Part shown: one piece after another, positions 1-8,241 of the stretch | How positions within the stretch are numbered: position 1 is the first letter of the stretch | Layout of the letters: the number at the start of each line of letters is the position of its first letter | Assembly (NCBI GenBank): GCA_963750935.1 | Contig: CAVVSR010000013.1 | Coordinates: forward strand, 1-64,000 | Origin: JACCXG01 sp963750935 | GTDB lineage: Bacteria; Acidobacteriota; Vicinamibacteria; Vicinamibacterales; 2-12-FULL-66-21 | Length of the DNA stretch: 64,000 nt | Direction of reading: 5' to 3' | The notes under the pieces: generated by a model | Seen by the model: the letters and a program-made list of their open reading frames with translations, nothing else | What the model was told of the DNA's origin: nothing | Databases searched by the model: none | Position numbers and translations under genes: made by a program

Positions 1-4
1 CCGG

Positions 5-55
5 TTTACCGGGCCGTTTTGCTTGTACGCGTGTTTTTTGGTCTGGCCCGCCTCG
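5..55 (+). repeat. Direct repeat copy A (partner at 3766-3817)
   Basis: The first bases of the window contain TTACCGGGCCGTTTT followed by GCTTGTACGCG. Nearly the same string recurs at 3766-3794 in the same orientation with one extra T, and weaker similarity (TCTGGCC) continues for about 20 bases. The two copies bound the decayed, less GC-rich first 3.8 kb. No gene is recognised between this repeat and position 235. Confidence 0.6.
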
Positions 56-234
56 AACTGCCGATTTACCCCGTTTGCGTTTCAATGCGTTTCATTTTGC
101 CGGTTCCGGCGCGGTTCGCGGGCGCCGTAGCTTTGTCGTCTCCACGCTCACCCCTGACGAGTCCGGTCGGACGATGCCCAACCACACGAGGTCATACTTC
201 GTGCGCGTGCCCGTGACGCTGGACCAGCGCCCGC

Positions 235-1088
235 TCAGCCGTGAGAGACAACATGTTCCAAGATGGCGACGACCTCACGCATTCGCACCGCAATCATCAC
301 TCGTGGCGGATCGCGACGAAAAGCGGTCATGATTCCCGCCAACTTTGGATCGCCGTCTACCACGTGGAACGCCGCGCCGCCGCTCAACCCGTGTGGCCTT
401 GGAGGATTGTGTCGCTTTCCCTGGACGGTGATCTGCTCAGCATCGAATTCGAGGAGGAGATGAGATGCCAGGTCGATGTCTGCACGAACCGCGCTCTCTG
501 CCGTTGCTGCTCCCGTCCGGAGAGTGAACGAGTTCTGCTTAATGTTCCGGACGGATCGGTCAATTCGGGATTGAGAGTTGGACTCTGGCCAACCGAACAC
601 GACGTAGTCGTTGCCTAGAGCGGCTTTCTGCTGCGCGTCAACATCGAGATGAAAGCGAGGTTCTCGGATAAACACGAGACCTTGTTCCTGCAACATCGAC
701 TGCTGTCGGGACTCAATGGCGCCACCGCGATATCAAGCGCATCGGGGGCATCGGTCGTGTAAAAGCCTCCAATGGGCAGTGGAATCAGCTTCGATCCGCT
801 CCGACCGACGTGAATGGCCACAGGGTTATTTTCGAGGGTGTGTTTTGCGGTCACGACAAAGGGGCGGCTCCGATAATGGATGAGCACGCAGCTGCCAGTC
901 CGTTTCGGATGCCCGTCGTCAATAGCGCTGAACATCGGGAGCACGGATTGCTCGAACTTGACGAATGGCATTTGGCGGTTGATCCAGCGTGGCTGCCGTA
1001 TCTTAGCAGCCAGGAGACCCGCCGAACGACGGCTCGTCACGGGGCGATCCGCCCTGCCGCAGGAGATCGGCAGCAAGTGATTCCCCAA
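235..1088 (-). pseudogene. Trypsin-like serine peptidase, frameshifted
   Basis: Two overlapping minus-strand frames together spell one trypsin-fold peptidase. The upstream frame (from 1088, more likely from the Met at 971) carries the His motif VVTAKHTLE and the Asp motif DALDIAVAPL. The downstream frame (ending at 235) carries the nucleophile motif PHGLSGGAAFHV followed by the terminal helix. Frames must switch somewhere in 615-743, probably near 700-730, and the lengths imply a single-base indel. No signal peptide is visible from either start. The order His, Asp, Ser and spacing fit the family, but the natural substrate cannot be inferred. It could be a sequencing error rather than a true pseudogene; the neighbouring gene at 1196 is also a remnant, which favours real decay. 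Confidence 0.6.
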
Positions 1089-1195
1089 GCGAAAGACGAT
1101 CTCGGGATCATGGGCTCAGCGTGGGCCACCGATCTTCGACTGGCGGCAAAGCGTCTGACACAGCTTGCTCGGCGAGTCGAGAAGGTGGGACGCCG

Positions 1196-1702
1196 ATGAC
1201 GGATCGGATCCCGCCGCACGACATCGATGCCGAGCGTGCAGTGCTGGGAGCGATCCTGGTTCACAACACCAACTTCGACACCGCGGCGCAGATCGTCTCC
1301 CCGATCCTCGACGGCGACGGGCACGTCATCGGCATCATCAGCATCGGCGGCAATCGTGCTCCGATTCCCCTGACGAATCTGCCGGGATGGTTGCTAGCGG
1401 AACTCCACCCATCCCCGCTCGCAAGTCTTCTCGCTCATCGGACGGCCTACACGAAAGAAAAGCGCCGCCTGATTCACGACCTTGCGTCGACAACAGACTT
1501 TCTCGTTGTGCCTGGGCCGTTACCCGCAGAATCGCAGGAATCACCGGCGGCGCATCGCCGTCGATGGGCACTGTTGCCGCTTTTGACAAAGGCAAGCAGC
1601 TGGGACGCGGGAACGGGAGCTGACTGCGGTCTGGGCCGCCCCGCTGATGCTGATTGTCGGATCGGTGCAGGTGGCTCAAGGAATAACATGACACCCAGAT
1701 GA
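1196..1702 (+). pseudogene. Chimeric remnant: DnaB helicase N-terminus joined to a peptidase-like tail
   Basis: The ATG at 1196 follows a GAGAAGGTGGG ribosome-binding site. The first ~35 residues (RIPPHDIDAERAVLGAILVH and following) match the start of the replicative helicase DnaB N-terminal domain. The similarity stops at about residue 35. It is followed directly by SPILDGDGHVIGIIS, which resembles the post-serine strand of trypsin-like peptidases, and then by low-complexity sequence with no recognisable fold. A real DnaB is about 450 residues with a RecA-like core, absent here. The gene overlaps the next by ATGA (1699-1702). The likeliest origin is illegitimate recombination joining two gene fragments in an otherwise decayed region. 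It may still be translated, but no function is proposed. Confidence 0.5.
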
Positions 1703-2379
1703 CAACCAACATGCATACCACGCGGCGTCAAAGGCTCCTTCTGCTTGGCGTGATCGCATGCGCGACATGCCTCACGGGGTTTGCGCAGGCGCCACCAGTC
1801 CCCGGCAATTGCGATGTGCCGGCGAGCCAACGAGCGGGAGACATCGGTTGCTATCTGTCGGCTACCGAGACGTTGGGGGCACTGCCTGAGGATGCTCGTT
1901 TCTGGCATATCTACAACTATCCGACGCGCCCCGCTGCGGAAGCCGTCAAAGCGCCACGAGGGACCGTCGTCGAGGCCTTCGGAAAAGTGTGGCTCTACGC
2001 TATCGCCGCTTCCTCCTGGAAACCCGCCGGTGGCCAGCGCATCGCCGTTGTCGGTCCATTGCCAATCGCCACCGGCACGAACTACACGGCGCGATACATG
2101 GAGGCCGTGTTTCCAGCGAATATGAGCACGACGGTGCATGTGCACTCAGGGGCTGAGGCCTGGTACGTCGTCAGCGGCGCGCAATGTCTGGAGACGCCAG
2201 ACGGCTTCAAGGTCTTACGGGCGGGTGAGAGCGGTCTCGTGCCTGCGGGGCCACCAATGCGCCTGTCCAGCGTCGGTGCGGACACACGTCGCTCGGTGTT
2301 GCTCGTACTTCATGACACGGCTCAGCCCTGGATGACCAATACCGGCGACTGGAAGCCGAAAGGTCTGTGTCCGCAATAG
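1699..2379 (+). CDS. Secreted cupin-domain protein
   Basis: A 226-residue protein with an N-terminal signal peptide (RRQRLLLLGVIACATCLTGFAQA, cleavage near residue 30) and a single cupin barrel in the C-terminal half. The metal-binding strand reads HVHSGAEAWYVVSG, with the usual two histidines and a glutamate-containing turn, then GESGLVPAGPP for the second cupin motif. The start at 1699 overlaps the preceding stop as ATGA; a second Met at 1711 is an alternative start. Periplasmic single-domain cupins of this kind bind a metal and are often of unknown substrate; enzyme or ligand sensor are both possible. The base composition is lower in GC than the permease genes that follow. Confidence 0.75.
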   Translation: MTTNMHTTRRQRLLLLGVIACATCLTGFAQAPPVPGNCDVPASQRAGDIGCYLSATETLGALPEDARFWHIYNYPTRPAAEAVKAPRGTVVEAFGKVWLYAIAASSWKPAGGQRIAVVGPLPIATGTNYTARYMEAVFPANMSTTVHVHSGAEAWYVVSGAQCLETPDGFKVLRAGESGLVPAGPPMRLSSVGADTRRSVLLVLHDTAQPWMTNTGDWKPKGLCPQ

Positions 2380-2726
2380 AAGCCACTGTGTTGTGGCCCC
2401 CATTTCAAATCCAAGAGTGTCGAGCCCTTACAAGCGTGCGAATTTGTCGTGTGGGAACAGCGGAACGTCGTCAAGAAACGGTTGGAGAATCGCGACAACC
2501 ACGTCAGGGATTCATTGCGAGCGTTGATTGGGTTGAGACGAGAGTGGGGCGTTTCCGATCAGGGGACGTTGGAGGACTGGATTCAGGACATGGATGTGCC
2601 CCTCCGGTCAGCGCCGATGACCCAACGCGACGTTAGCAAGTGGCGACCGAAGCCACTTCGGCGGACGCCGAAGGATGCTCGACCCTGATGGGCATTTCGT
2701 TGTCTCCAGCAGCACGAGCCGCCGTC
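2380..2726. other. Intergenic stretch without a convincing gene
   Basis: About 350 bases lie between the convergent cupin gene and the small membrane-peptide gene. An open frame on the plus strand (GTG 2449 to 2688, 79 residues) has plausible amino-acid content but no ribosome-binding site and no recognisable family. I see no hairpin terminator or repeat here. Confidence 0.4.
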
Positions 2727-2828
2727 TCACCGGCTGGCCACTATGGCCACGATCAGCAGGCCCGCGAACGCGATCAGGATCGAAATGACGGCTTGCATCG
2801 GGCGGAACGGGATCGTCGTGCGTGTCAT
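2727..2828 (-). CDS. 33-residue single-span membrane peptide
   Basis: Too short for routine gene calling but well supported. A perfect TAAGGAGGT ribosome-binding site (plus-strand ACCTCCTTA, 2834-2842) lies five bases before the ATG. Its TAA is also the stop codon of the upstream gene, so the two are probably translationally coupled. The peptide has a basic/polar N-terminus (MTRTTIPFRPMQ) and one hydrophobic helix of about 18 residues (AVISILIAFAGLLIVAIVA), ending SR. This is the layout of a small inner-membrane protein with the N-terminus inside. Family unknown. It could be a regulator or partner of the 212-residue neighbour, or a type I toxin-like peptide, but nothing in the sequence decides this. 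Confidence 0.6.
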   Translation of the reverse strand: MTRTTIPFRPMQAVISILIAFAGLLIVAIVASR

Positions 2829-2839
2829 CGCGTACCTCC

Positions 2840-3478
2840 TTAGCCGGTCGATGTCTGCTGCTTCAGCCATTGACCAATTCCCCAGGCGAGACGACGCCGA
2901 GGGTCCGCGAGGGGGAAGGACACAAAAATCGGAGGAGTAGCCGGCAGGCCAGCGATCACTGCCTGGTCAGTGGCGGGCCTCCCAAACAGAGCAAGATAGC
3001 GGTGCTCACTGCGGAGAAAGAGTCCCTCTAGTATCTTCACTACCTCCCCTGGAAGAGCCTCAGCTCCCAATGCTTCGAGACGGCGACGCCGCTCGATGGT
3101 CGAAGGCACGGAGGGATCGCCGAGTCGAACGACGGAAAGGTCAATGGGATCCCTCGCGCCAATCCATTTTGCGCCGCTGTGCTGAACTAGCAGATCCTCG
3201 ACCGTCATACCGGCTTGTGGCAGAAAGTTCAGGCTCTCGCCAGCTAGGGCGAAGTAAGCCTGGTCCGCGTGGAACTCGAACACCGTCAGATCGGAGGTTT
3301 CCACAAGCTTGTTCAAGTCGAATGGCCAGTCTGAGGACACTCGCGACTCGTCACCGTCGACACCGAACTCCATGAAGAGGTACTCGTTCAGTTCAGTTTT
3401 AAGACCGTCCATCCAGATGCCAACTGACTGATAGTAGGCGAACCAATCTCTTCGGGCAAAGAGGCGCGTGGCGATCAC
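2840..3478 (-). CDS. Protein of unknown function, coupled to a membrane peptide
   Basis: A 212-residue soluble protein starting at GTG 3478, the only start codon between the upstream in-frame TAG and the conserved-looking sequence. No obvious ribosome-binding site precedes it and about 15 codons upstream remain open, so the N-terminus may be truncated. There is no signal peptide or membrane helix. Composition is mixed alpha/beta, with an acidic N-terminal third and a basic segment near residues 130-140 (ERRRRLEALG). I do not recognise the family. The stop codon forms part of the ribosome-binding site of the 33-residue membrane peptide that follows, so the two form a small operon. Its base composition matches the foreign-looking first 3.5 kb. 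Confidence 0.55.
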   Translation of the reverse strand: MIATRLFARRDWFAYYQSVGIWMDGLKTELNEYLFMEFGVDGDESRVSSDWPFDLNKLVETSDLTVFEFHADQAYFALAGESLNFLPQAGMTVEDLLVQHSGAKWIGARDPIDLSVVRLGDPSVPSTIERRRRLEALGAEALPGEVVKILEGLFLRSEHRYLALFGRPATDQAVIAGLPATPPIFVSFPLADPRRRLAWGIGQWLKQQTSTG

Positions 3479-3892
3479 GCACGCATTCGAGTTGAAGTAA
3501 CCGCGGCCCGCCCCCGAGGCCTATACCGCCCCGGAGACGGGCTGACGCTGGGGCGCGGTCGCTCCCAGAGAAGTTGCGTGAGGCTCGGGCAGACAAACGT
3601 CCGTGGCACGCCGTGGACCACGGACAGGCAGAGGGCCCGGCCCCGCGCCCGTACGGTTACCCGCGCGCCCGGACACGAAAAGGCTTCTACTTCCGCGACA
3701 ATTCGCCCTCTGCCCGCTTCAGCTCGCTCCGTTCCGGTCGCGCCCCAGAGATCGATTCCCCCAGGTTACCGGGCCGTTTTTGCTTGTACGCGCGATCCGA
3801 TCTGGCCTGCTTTTGCGCACGCGCCCGTTCCGAGCCGCGCTGGTCACTCAGGTTGACATTCGACCCATGAGAAGAGCAGACTCCAGGGCGCA
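3479..3892. other. Intergenic stretch with direct repeat copy B
   Basis: About 410 bases without a supported gene separate the decayed region from the first permease. Short inverted sequences occur near 3600-3630 (CCGTGG and CCACGG). The segment 3766-3817 repeats the start of the window. Sequence from about 3550 onward is richer in GC than the preceding 3 kb, so the composition boundary falls inside this gap. Confidence 0.5.
3766..3817 (+). repeat. Direct repeat copy B (partner at 5-55)
   Basis: TTACCGGGCCG, a run of T, then GCTTGTACGCG matches positions 5-30 apart from the length of the T run. A further shared TCTGGCC follows about 10 bases later. Same orientation as copy A, about 3.76 kb away. 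Confidence 0.6.
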
Positions 3893-6526
3893 ATGGGTAA
3901 GCGGCGCCGAACGGACGAAGACTTCGCCGACGAGATCAGCGCGCACCTCGCGAACGAGACCGAGCGGCTGATCGCCGACGGGCTCTCGCCTGAGGAGGCG
4001 CGCGCCGCGGCGCTGCGCCACTTCGGCAGCGTCACCCGCACGCGCGAGCGCTTCCACGAATCCCGCCGCTTCATGCTATTCGAGCAGTTCGCGCACGACC
4101 TCCGCTACGCCTGGCGCGGCCTGACGCACAGCCGCGCCTTCGTCGCGAGCACAGTGCTCACGCTTGCCGCCGGCATGGGGCTCGTGCTCGTCGTCTTCGC
4201 GATCTTCAATGCCTACGTGCTGCGCCCCTTCGCCGTCCAGGATCCGTACAGCCTGCACCAGGTTGAGTGGCGCGCCCAGGAAGCCAGTGGTTCGACCTTG
4301 CGCTGGCGCGACTACGAAGACCTGCGCGGCCGGACGGATCTGTTCGCCGGCGCGGTCGCCGAGTCGCGTCGGACCGTCACGACGCGCGGCCACGAGATGT
4401 CGCTCGGCTTCGTATCCGGCAACTACTTCGACAGCCTCGGCGCGCGCGTGGCGCTCGGCCGCGGCCTGGTGGACACCGACGCACGCGCGCTGGGCGGCGA
4501 GCCAGTGGTCGTGCTGACGGATGAGTCCTGGTCGCGCCTGTTCAACCGCGACCCCACGGTGATCGGCCGCGAGCTCGACGTCAACGGGGTTCCGCTGGTC
4601 GTCGTCGGCGTCATGGCGCCCGAGTTCGTCGGCATGGACGAGGTCCCTCGCCACGCTTGGGTGCCCATCACGATGTTTCGAGCGCTGCTCGGCGAGAACC
4701 CGTTCGACCCCAGCGAGCGGCGGTTCCAGGTGACCGTCAGGCTGCGGCACGACGTGACGGCAGCACGGGCCCAGTCGGCGGTGGCGCTCGAGCCGTTCGA
4801 AACCCGAGTTCCTGGCCGGGGCGATCCGGTCCACGCCGAGTTGGTGCAACGCGCCACGCCGGTGCGCCTGACGTGGTCGGGCATGGCGGTCCTGTCGCCT
4901 GTGTTCATCGGGTTCGGCCTCGTGCTCGTCGCCGCGTCCGCCAACGCGTCGACGGTCATGCTCGCCCGCGTCAACGCCCGCCACCGTGAGATCGGCATCC
5001 GGCTCTCGATCGGCGCCAGCCGTGGGCGCATCGTCCGCCAGCTCGTGACCGAAGGCTTGCTTCTCGCGCTGCTGGCGGGGACCCTCGGCCTGGCGCTGGC
5101 CGCGATGCTGCGCCGGCTCGGGACCGTCCTGATGGTGGCGATGCTGCCGCCGACGATAGCCTCCCGCGTCCGGTTCGTCCCGCTCGATTTCGATTCGAGC
5201 GTCGTCTTGTTCACGTGCCTCCTGGCCGGCGCCGTCACGATCCTGTTCGCGTTGTTGCCCGCGTTGCAGGCCACGCGCGTGACGCTGACCGACGCGCTTC
5301 GCGGCCAGCTCACGGGCGCCATCCGCGGCGGCACCCTCCGCAGCCTGCTGATCACCACGCAGGTCACCGTCTCGCTGGTCCTGCTGATCGTCGCGACGAC
5401 GATCCTCAAGAACGGCGCCGCGATTCGGGAGGTCGATCTCGGGATGCGGACCGCGGGCGTAACCTCGGTGCGCACCAACAAGGCGTTGCTGCCGAGCAGC
5501 TACGAGGCGCTGGCCGACGATGCCGGCCTGGGCGCGGTGGCGGCGGTGGCGAGCCGAAGTCCGCTGTTTGGCGAGGCGCCACGCGTACCGCTCCGGCAGC
5601 CGACGGGCATGCACTTTCCAAGCTACGGCTTCGTGTCGCCGAATTACTTCGACGTGATGGGCATCTCGATCCTCCGCGGGCGCGGATTCTTGGAGCAGGA
5701 AGGGGCGACCGAGGCGCCGGTGATCATCGTCAGCGCAGAGGCGGCACGGCGGTTGTGGACGAACGAAGATCCTCTCGGGAAGACACTCCGCGTCTACATC
5801 GAACCGCCGCGCAGCCGCATGGTTGCCGGCACAATCAGGGAGATGCGCGGCGTCCGCGCGTCGGACGACGTGGGCGTGCCGATGACCGTCGTCGGCGTCG
5901 CCTCAGACACCGTCAACGGCTTCGTCTACCAGGGCGTGGATACCGGCCATCTCTTCCTGCCCACGAACGTCAACGGCTCGCGGGCGAGCACGCTGCTGGT
6001 GCGCGGCCGGACTCAGTCTCTGGCGCTCAACGCGGTCCAGACGGCACTGCGGCGCGTCAACCCGGACCCGCTGGCCTTCGACGTCCTGGCCATCGACGAG
6101 ATGGTGGAGCTGCAGTTGTTCCCGATGCGGGCGGCGTCGTACATCGGTACTCTTCTGAGCGCCATCGCCCTCGCCTTCAGCATTTCCGGGCTGTACGGTG
6201 TCCTGACCTACACGTTCGGGCAGCGCAGGCAGGAGATCGGCATCCGTATGGCGCTTGGCGCCAGCACGTCGGCGGTGGAGCGAATGGTGTTCGCGCAGTC
6301 AGCGCGTCTCGCCGGCACCGGGACGGTGCTCGGGTTGCTGGTGGGATTCGCGATCATGAAGCTGCTCAGCCGGTTCGTGCGGCTCACGCACGTCTCGGTC
6401 ATCGATCCGCTCGCCTTCGCCGTCAGCGTTGCCTTGATTGCCGCTGCCGTGGCGCTGGCTTCGTACGGACCGGCGCGGCGGGCCGCCAGGCTCGATCCCT
6501 CGTCGATGCTACGCGCCGACGCGTAG
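3893..6526 (+). CDS. ADOP-family duplicated permease 1
   Basis: An 877-residue inner-membrane protein of the MacB/FtsX-like acidobacterial duplicated orphan permease type. Residues ~5-65 form the cytoplasmic prefix typical of the family (DEDFADEISAHLANETERL, then SPEEARAAALRHFGS). A first membrane helix near residues 85-110 is followed by a large MacB-like periplasmic domain and three helices with the FtsX signature ARVNARHREIGIRLSIGASR near 360. The whole unit is then repeated, ending with GQRRQEIGIRMALGAS near 780 and PARRAARLDPSSMLRADA. No ATPase gene is adjacent, as usual for these orphan permeases, so the exported substrate is unknown. The start at 3893 gives the complete prefix; the ribosome-binding site is weak. 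No PadR gene precedes this copy. Confidence 0.85.
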   Translation: MGKRRRTDEDFADEISAHLANETERLIADGLSPEEARAAALRHFGSVTRTRERFHESRRFMLFEQFAHDLRYAWRGLTHSRAFVASTVLTLAAGMGLVLVVFAIFNAYVLRPFAVQDPYSLHQVEWRAQEASGSTLRWRDYEDLRGRTDLFAGAVAESRRTVTTRGHEMSLGFVSGNYFDSLGARVALGRGLVDTDARALGGEPVVVLTDESWSRLFNRDPTVIGRELDVNGVPLVVVGVMAPEFVGMDEVPRHAWVPITMFRALLGENPFDPSERRFQVTVRLRHDVTAARAQSAVALEPFETRVPGRGDPVHAELVQRATPVRLTWSGMAVLSPVFIGFGLVLVAASANASTVMLARVNARHREIGIRLSIGASRGRIVRQLVTEGLLLALLAGTLGLALAAMLRRLGTVLMVAMLPPTIASRVRFVPLDFDSSVVLFTCLLAGAVTILFALLPALQATRVTLTDALRGQLTGAIRGGTLRSLLITTQVTVSLVLLIVATTILKNGAAIREVDLGMRTAGVTSVRTNKALLPSSYEALADDAGLGAVAAVASRSPLFGEAPRVPLRQPTGMHFPSYGFVSPNYFDVMGISILRGRGFLEQEGATEAPVIIVSAEAARRLWTNEDPLGKTLRVYIEPPRSRMVAGTIREMRGVRASDDVGVPMTVVGVASDTVNGFVYQGVDTGHLFLPTNVNGSRASTLLVRGRTQSLALNAVQTALRRVNPDPLAFDVLAIDEMVELQLFPMRAASYIGTLLSAIALAFSISGLYGVLTYTFGQRRQEIGIRMALGASTSAVERMVFAQSARLAGTGTVLGLLVGFAIMKLLSRFVRLTHVSVIDPLAFAVSVALIAAAVALASYGPARRAARLDPSSMLRADA

Positions 6527-6555
6527 GTTCGAGGTCGCGACGCGCGTTTGAGGGG

Positions 6556-7494
6556 CTACTTACTGAGCTGGGAGCGAATCAGGTGCAAGTCATAGCTCGC
6601 CTTCGCTCCCTCGGCCCGCAGCTGCTGTAGTTCCATCTCGGCTTTAGCGATATTCAGCGGATTTGCGGTGCCGATTTCGAGCCTGGCCTTGAGGTCGCTG
6701 ACCTGCCGTTGCGCAGACTCAATCCGTCGTGCGAGGACCGTCCGCCGCAGGTCGGCCTCGGCCTCGAGCGCGCGCAAATCCGCGACAGCGGCCGGGATGC
6801 CGCCCTTCAAGAACGTCTGACGGATGCCGATCTTCCGCTGGAACATCTCGACGGCCGACTCAAACTCGATCAGCATGGTTCTCGCAGCTTCCACTTCGAT
6901 CGCCGACGCCATGCCCACGTCAAAACTGGACTGCAGTGCCTGCGCTCGCACCTTCCCGCGTTCGCGTGCCGCCGCCGGCACGGCCATCTGCACGCGCAAA
7001 CGCTCCGTGACGAAGTCCCGGCCTGAGATTGGCGGGGCCGACAGCGCGCTCAGCGGCGCCCGACCCGTGGCTCGGATTTCTGCGATGTCGAGCTCGATCG
7101 ATTTCAGCTCGGCCTCCGCCTCAGTCACTTTGAACTGAGCATCGGCCACGGATTCCGGCAGTTCGGTGCCGATTGAGACGCGCTCCCGCACGTTCTGCAG
7201 CTGCTCGGTCGCCAGCGCGAGCTGCTGCTTCGCGATCGCTGCCCGTTGCTCGACGGTCCCAAGAAGCAAATCGCGTTGCTCGCTGAGGCGCGCCTGATAA
7301 GCCGACGCGACTACGCCGCCGCCCATGGCCATGGACACGATCACGACCGCCGCGATCGCGAAGGCAACGGCGAGTCTCGACTGCGGCATCCAGGCGGGGG
7401 TTACCGGCGCCATATCGCGCCGCCTCAGATCGGCTCGCAACTGGAGCTCGAGCTGGTTGACAAACTCTTCACGAGGATCGTGTGCCCCGGACAT
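6556..7494 (-). CDS. Membrane-anchored coiled-coil protein, putative partner of the ECF sigma factor
   Basis: A 312-residue protein. The start at 7494 is chosen because GGAGG sits eight bases upstream; an ATG at 7509 is less likely. Residues ~1-40 are short, charged and cytoplasmic. One membrane helix follows (LAVAFAIAAVVIVSMAMGGGVVASA, ~residues 42-66). The remainder is periplasmic and dominated by long heptad-rich helices that resemble the TolC/outer-membrane-factor hairpin (ATEQLQNVRERVSIGTELPE, later LKARLEIGTANPLNIAKAE). It overlaps the end of the sigma-factor gene by 26 bases, so co-translation is likely. By position it may be an anti-sigma factor that senses the envelope. This is inferred from context; no zinc-finger anti-sigma motif is present. 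Confidence 0.6.
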   Translation of the reverse strand: MSGAHDPREEFVNQLELQLRADLRRRDMAPVTPAWMPQSRLAVAFAIAAVVIVSMAMGGGVVASAYQARLSEQRDLLLGTVEQRAAIAKQQLALATEQLQNVRERVSIGTELPESVADAQFKVTEAEAELKSIELDIAEIRATGRAPLSALSAPPISGRDFVTERLRVQMAVPAAARERGKVRAQALQSSFDVGMASAIEVEAARTMLIEFESAVEMFQRKIGIRQTFLKGGIPAAVADLRALEAEADLRRTVLARRIESAQRQVSDLKARLEIGTANPLNIAKAEMELQQLRAEGAKASYDLHLIRSQLSK

Positions 7495-8041
7495 GTTCCG
7501 TTCCTCCATCCGCGTCGCCAGATCGCATCGCGGCTCGCGGCAACACTTTTTCGATTTGCTTCTTCAGTTTTTCGCGGGCACGGCGCAGCCGTCCTTCGAC
7601 CGCGCGTTCCGACAGCGACCGCTCGCGCGCAATGTCGCGCACGCCCTTGCCGTTGAAGTAGAAGTCTTCGAGCAGCTCCGCATGCGCCCGTCGAAGCCGC
7701 GCAAGTCCCCAGTTGATGACGGAAGCGGTGCCCGGGTCGTCGGCCGCGACCGACGGCTCGCCGACGATGAGATCGAGCAGCGCCGGCTCGACGAGCTGCG
7801 GCCGCAGGCGGCGGGAGTGACTGACGAGCGTGTTCCGCGCCACTCGAATCAGCCACGCGAGCGGCTCAGCCGGAACTCCCTTGGCCCGCCAGTCGCCAAT
7901 GGCGCGCATCCACGTGTCCTGCACGAGATCCTCGGCCAGGGCGGAATCGCCGCCGACCCTGCGCGACACGTACGCGTACAGGGGTTTAACGGTGCGTCGA
8001 TAGGTCTCGATCAAGTCCTGTTCGGACAGCGCCCGGCTCAC
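7469..8041 (-). CDS. ECF-type RNA polymerase sigma factor
   Basis: A 190-residue sigma-70 family protein. Region 2 spans residues ~10-80 with the core-binding/-10 recognition segment ALAEDLVQDTWMRAIGDWRAK. Region 4 spans ~115-175 with the helix-turn-helix GVRDIARERSLSERAVEGRLRRAREKLKK that reads the -35 element. GTG 8041 is used because an in-frame TAG lies two codons upstream. The gene is followed by an overlapping membrane coiled-coil protein that may hold it inactive. No clear promoter resembling an autoregulated ECF site was found in 8042-8241, the shared upstream region with the CBS gene. Target genes are unknown. Confidence 0.88.
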   Translation of the reverse strand: MSRALSEQDLIETYRRTVKPLYAYVSRRVGGDSALAEDLVQDTWMRAIGDWRAKGVPAEPLAWLIRVARNTLVSHSRRLRPQLVEPALLDLIVGEPSVAADDPGTASVINWGLARLRRAHAELLEDFYFNGKGVRDIARERSLSERAVEGRLRRAREKLKKQIEKVLPRAAMRSGDADGGTEHVRGTRSS

Positions 8042-8241
8042 ACCCTATTGACGCATCAGCGGGAACAAAACCCACGAAAAACCTTAACGCCTGGCTGTTG
8101 ACCTGACACGATTTCAAACTGATCGGCGAACCCGAACCTGAACGCCGCCTGCCTTCGTCAAAGCTCCAGGCCGAAGCTCGAGCCATAAACGGTCAACCGA
8201 TCGGCACCGCGGTTGCACCTCTACCCACGGAGGTGTGAACG

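Noticed and set aside
1196..1702. Replicative helicase gene dnaB
   Set aside because: Only the first ~35 residues match; the helicase core is absent.
2449..2688. 79-residue plus-strand frame after the cupin gene
   Set aside because: Amino-acid content is plausible, but there is no ribosome-binding site, no family, and it lies in a decaying region; kept only as a note.
4076..5614. Long minus-strand open frame opposite permease 1 (and similar ones opposite 15572-17407, 42118-44433, 52703-54286)
   Set aside because: These are Arg/His/Asp-rich antisense frames created by high GC at third codon positions of the real genes; none has a recognisable domain or a ribosome-binding site.
8042..8241. 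ECF-type autoregulated promoter upstream of the sigma factor
   Set aside because: GTCAAC and CGTTAAGG were noticed on the minus strand, but the spacing and hexamers do not make a convincing ECF -35/-10 pair.
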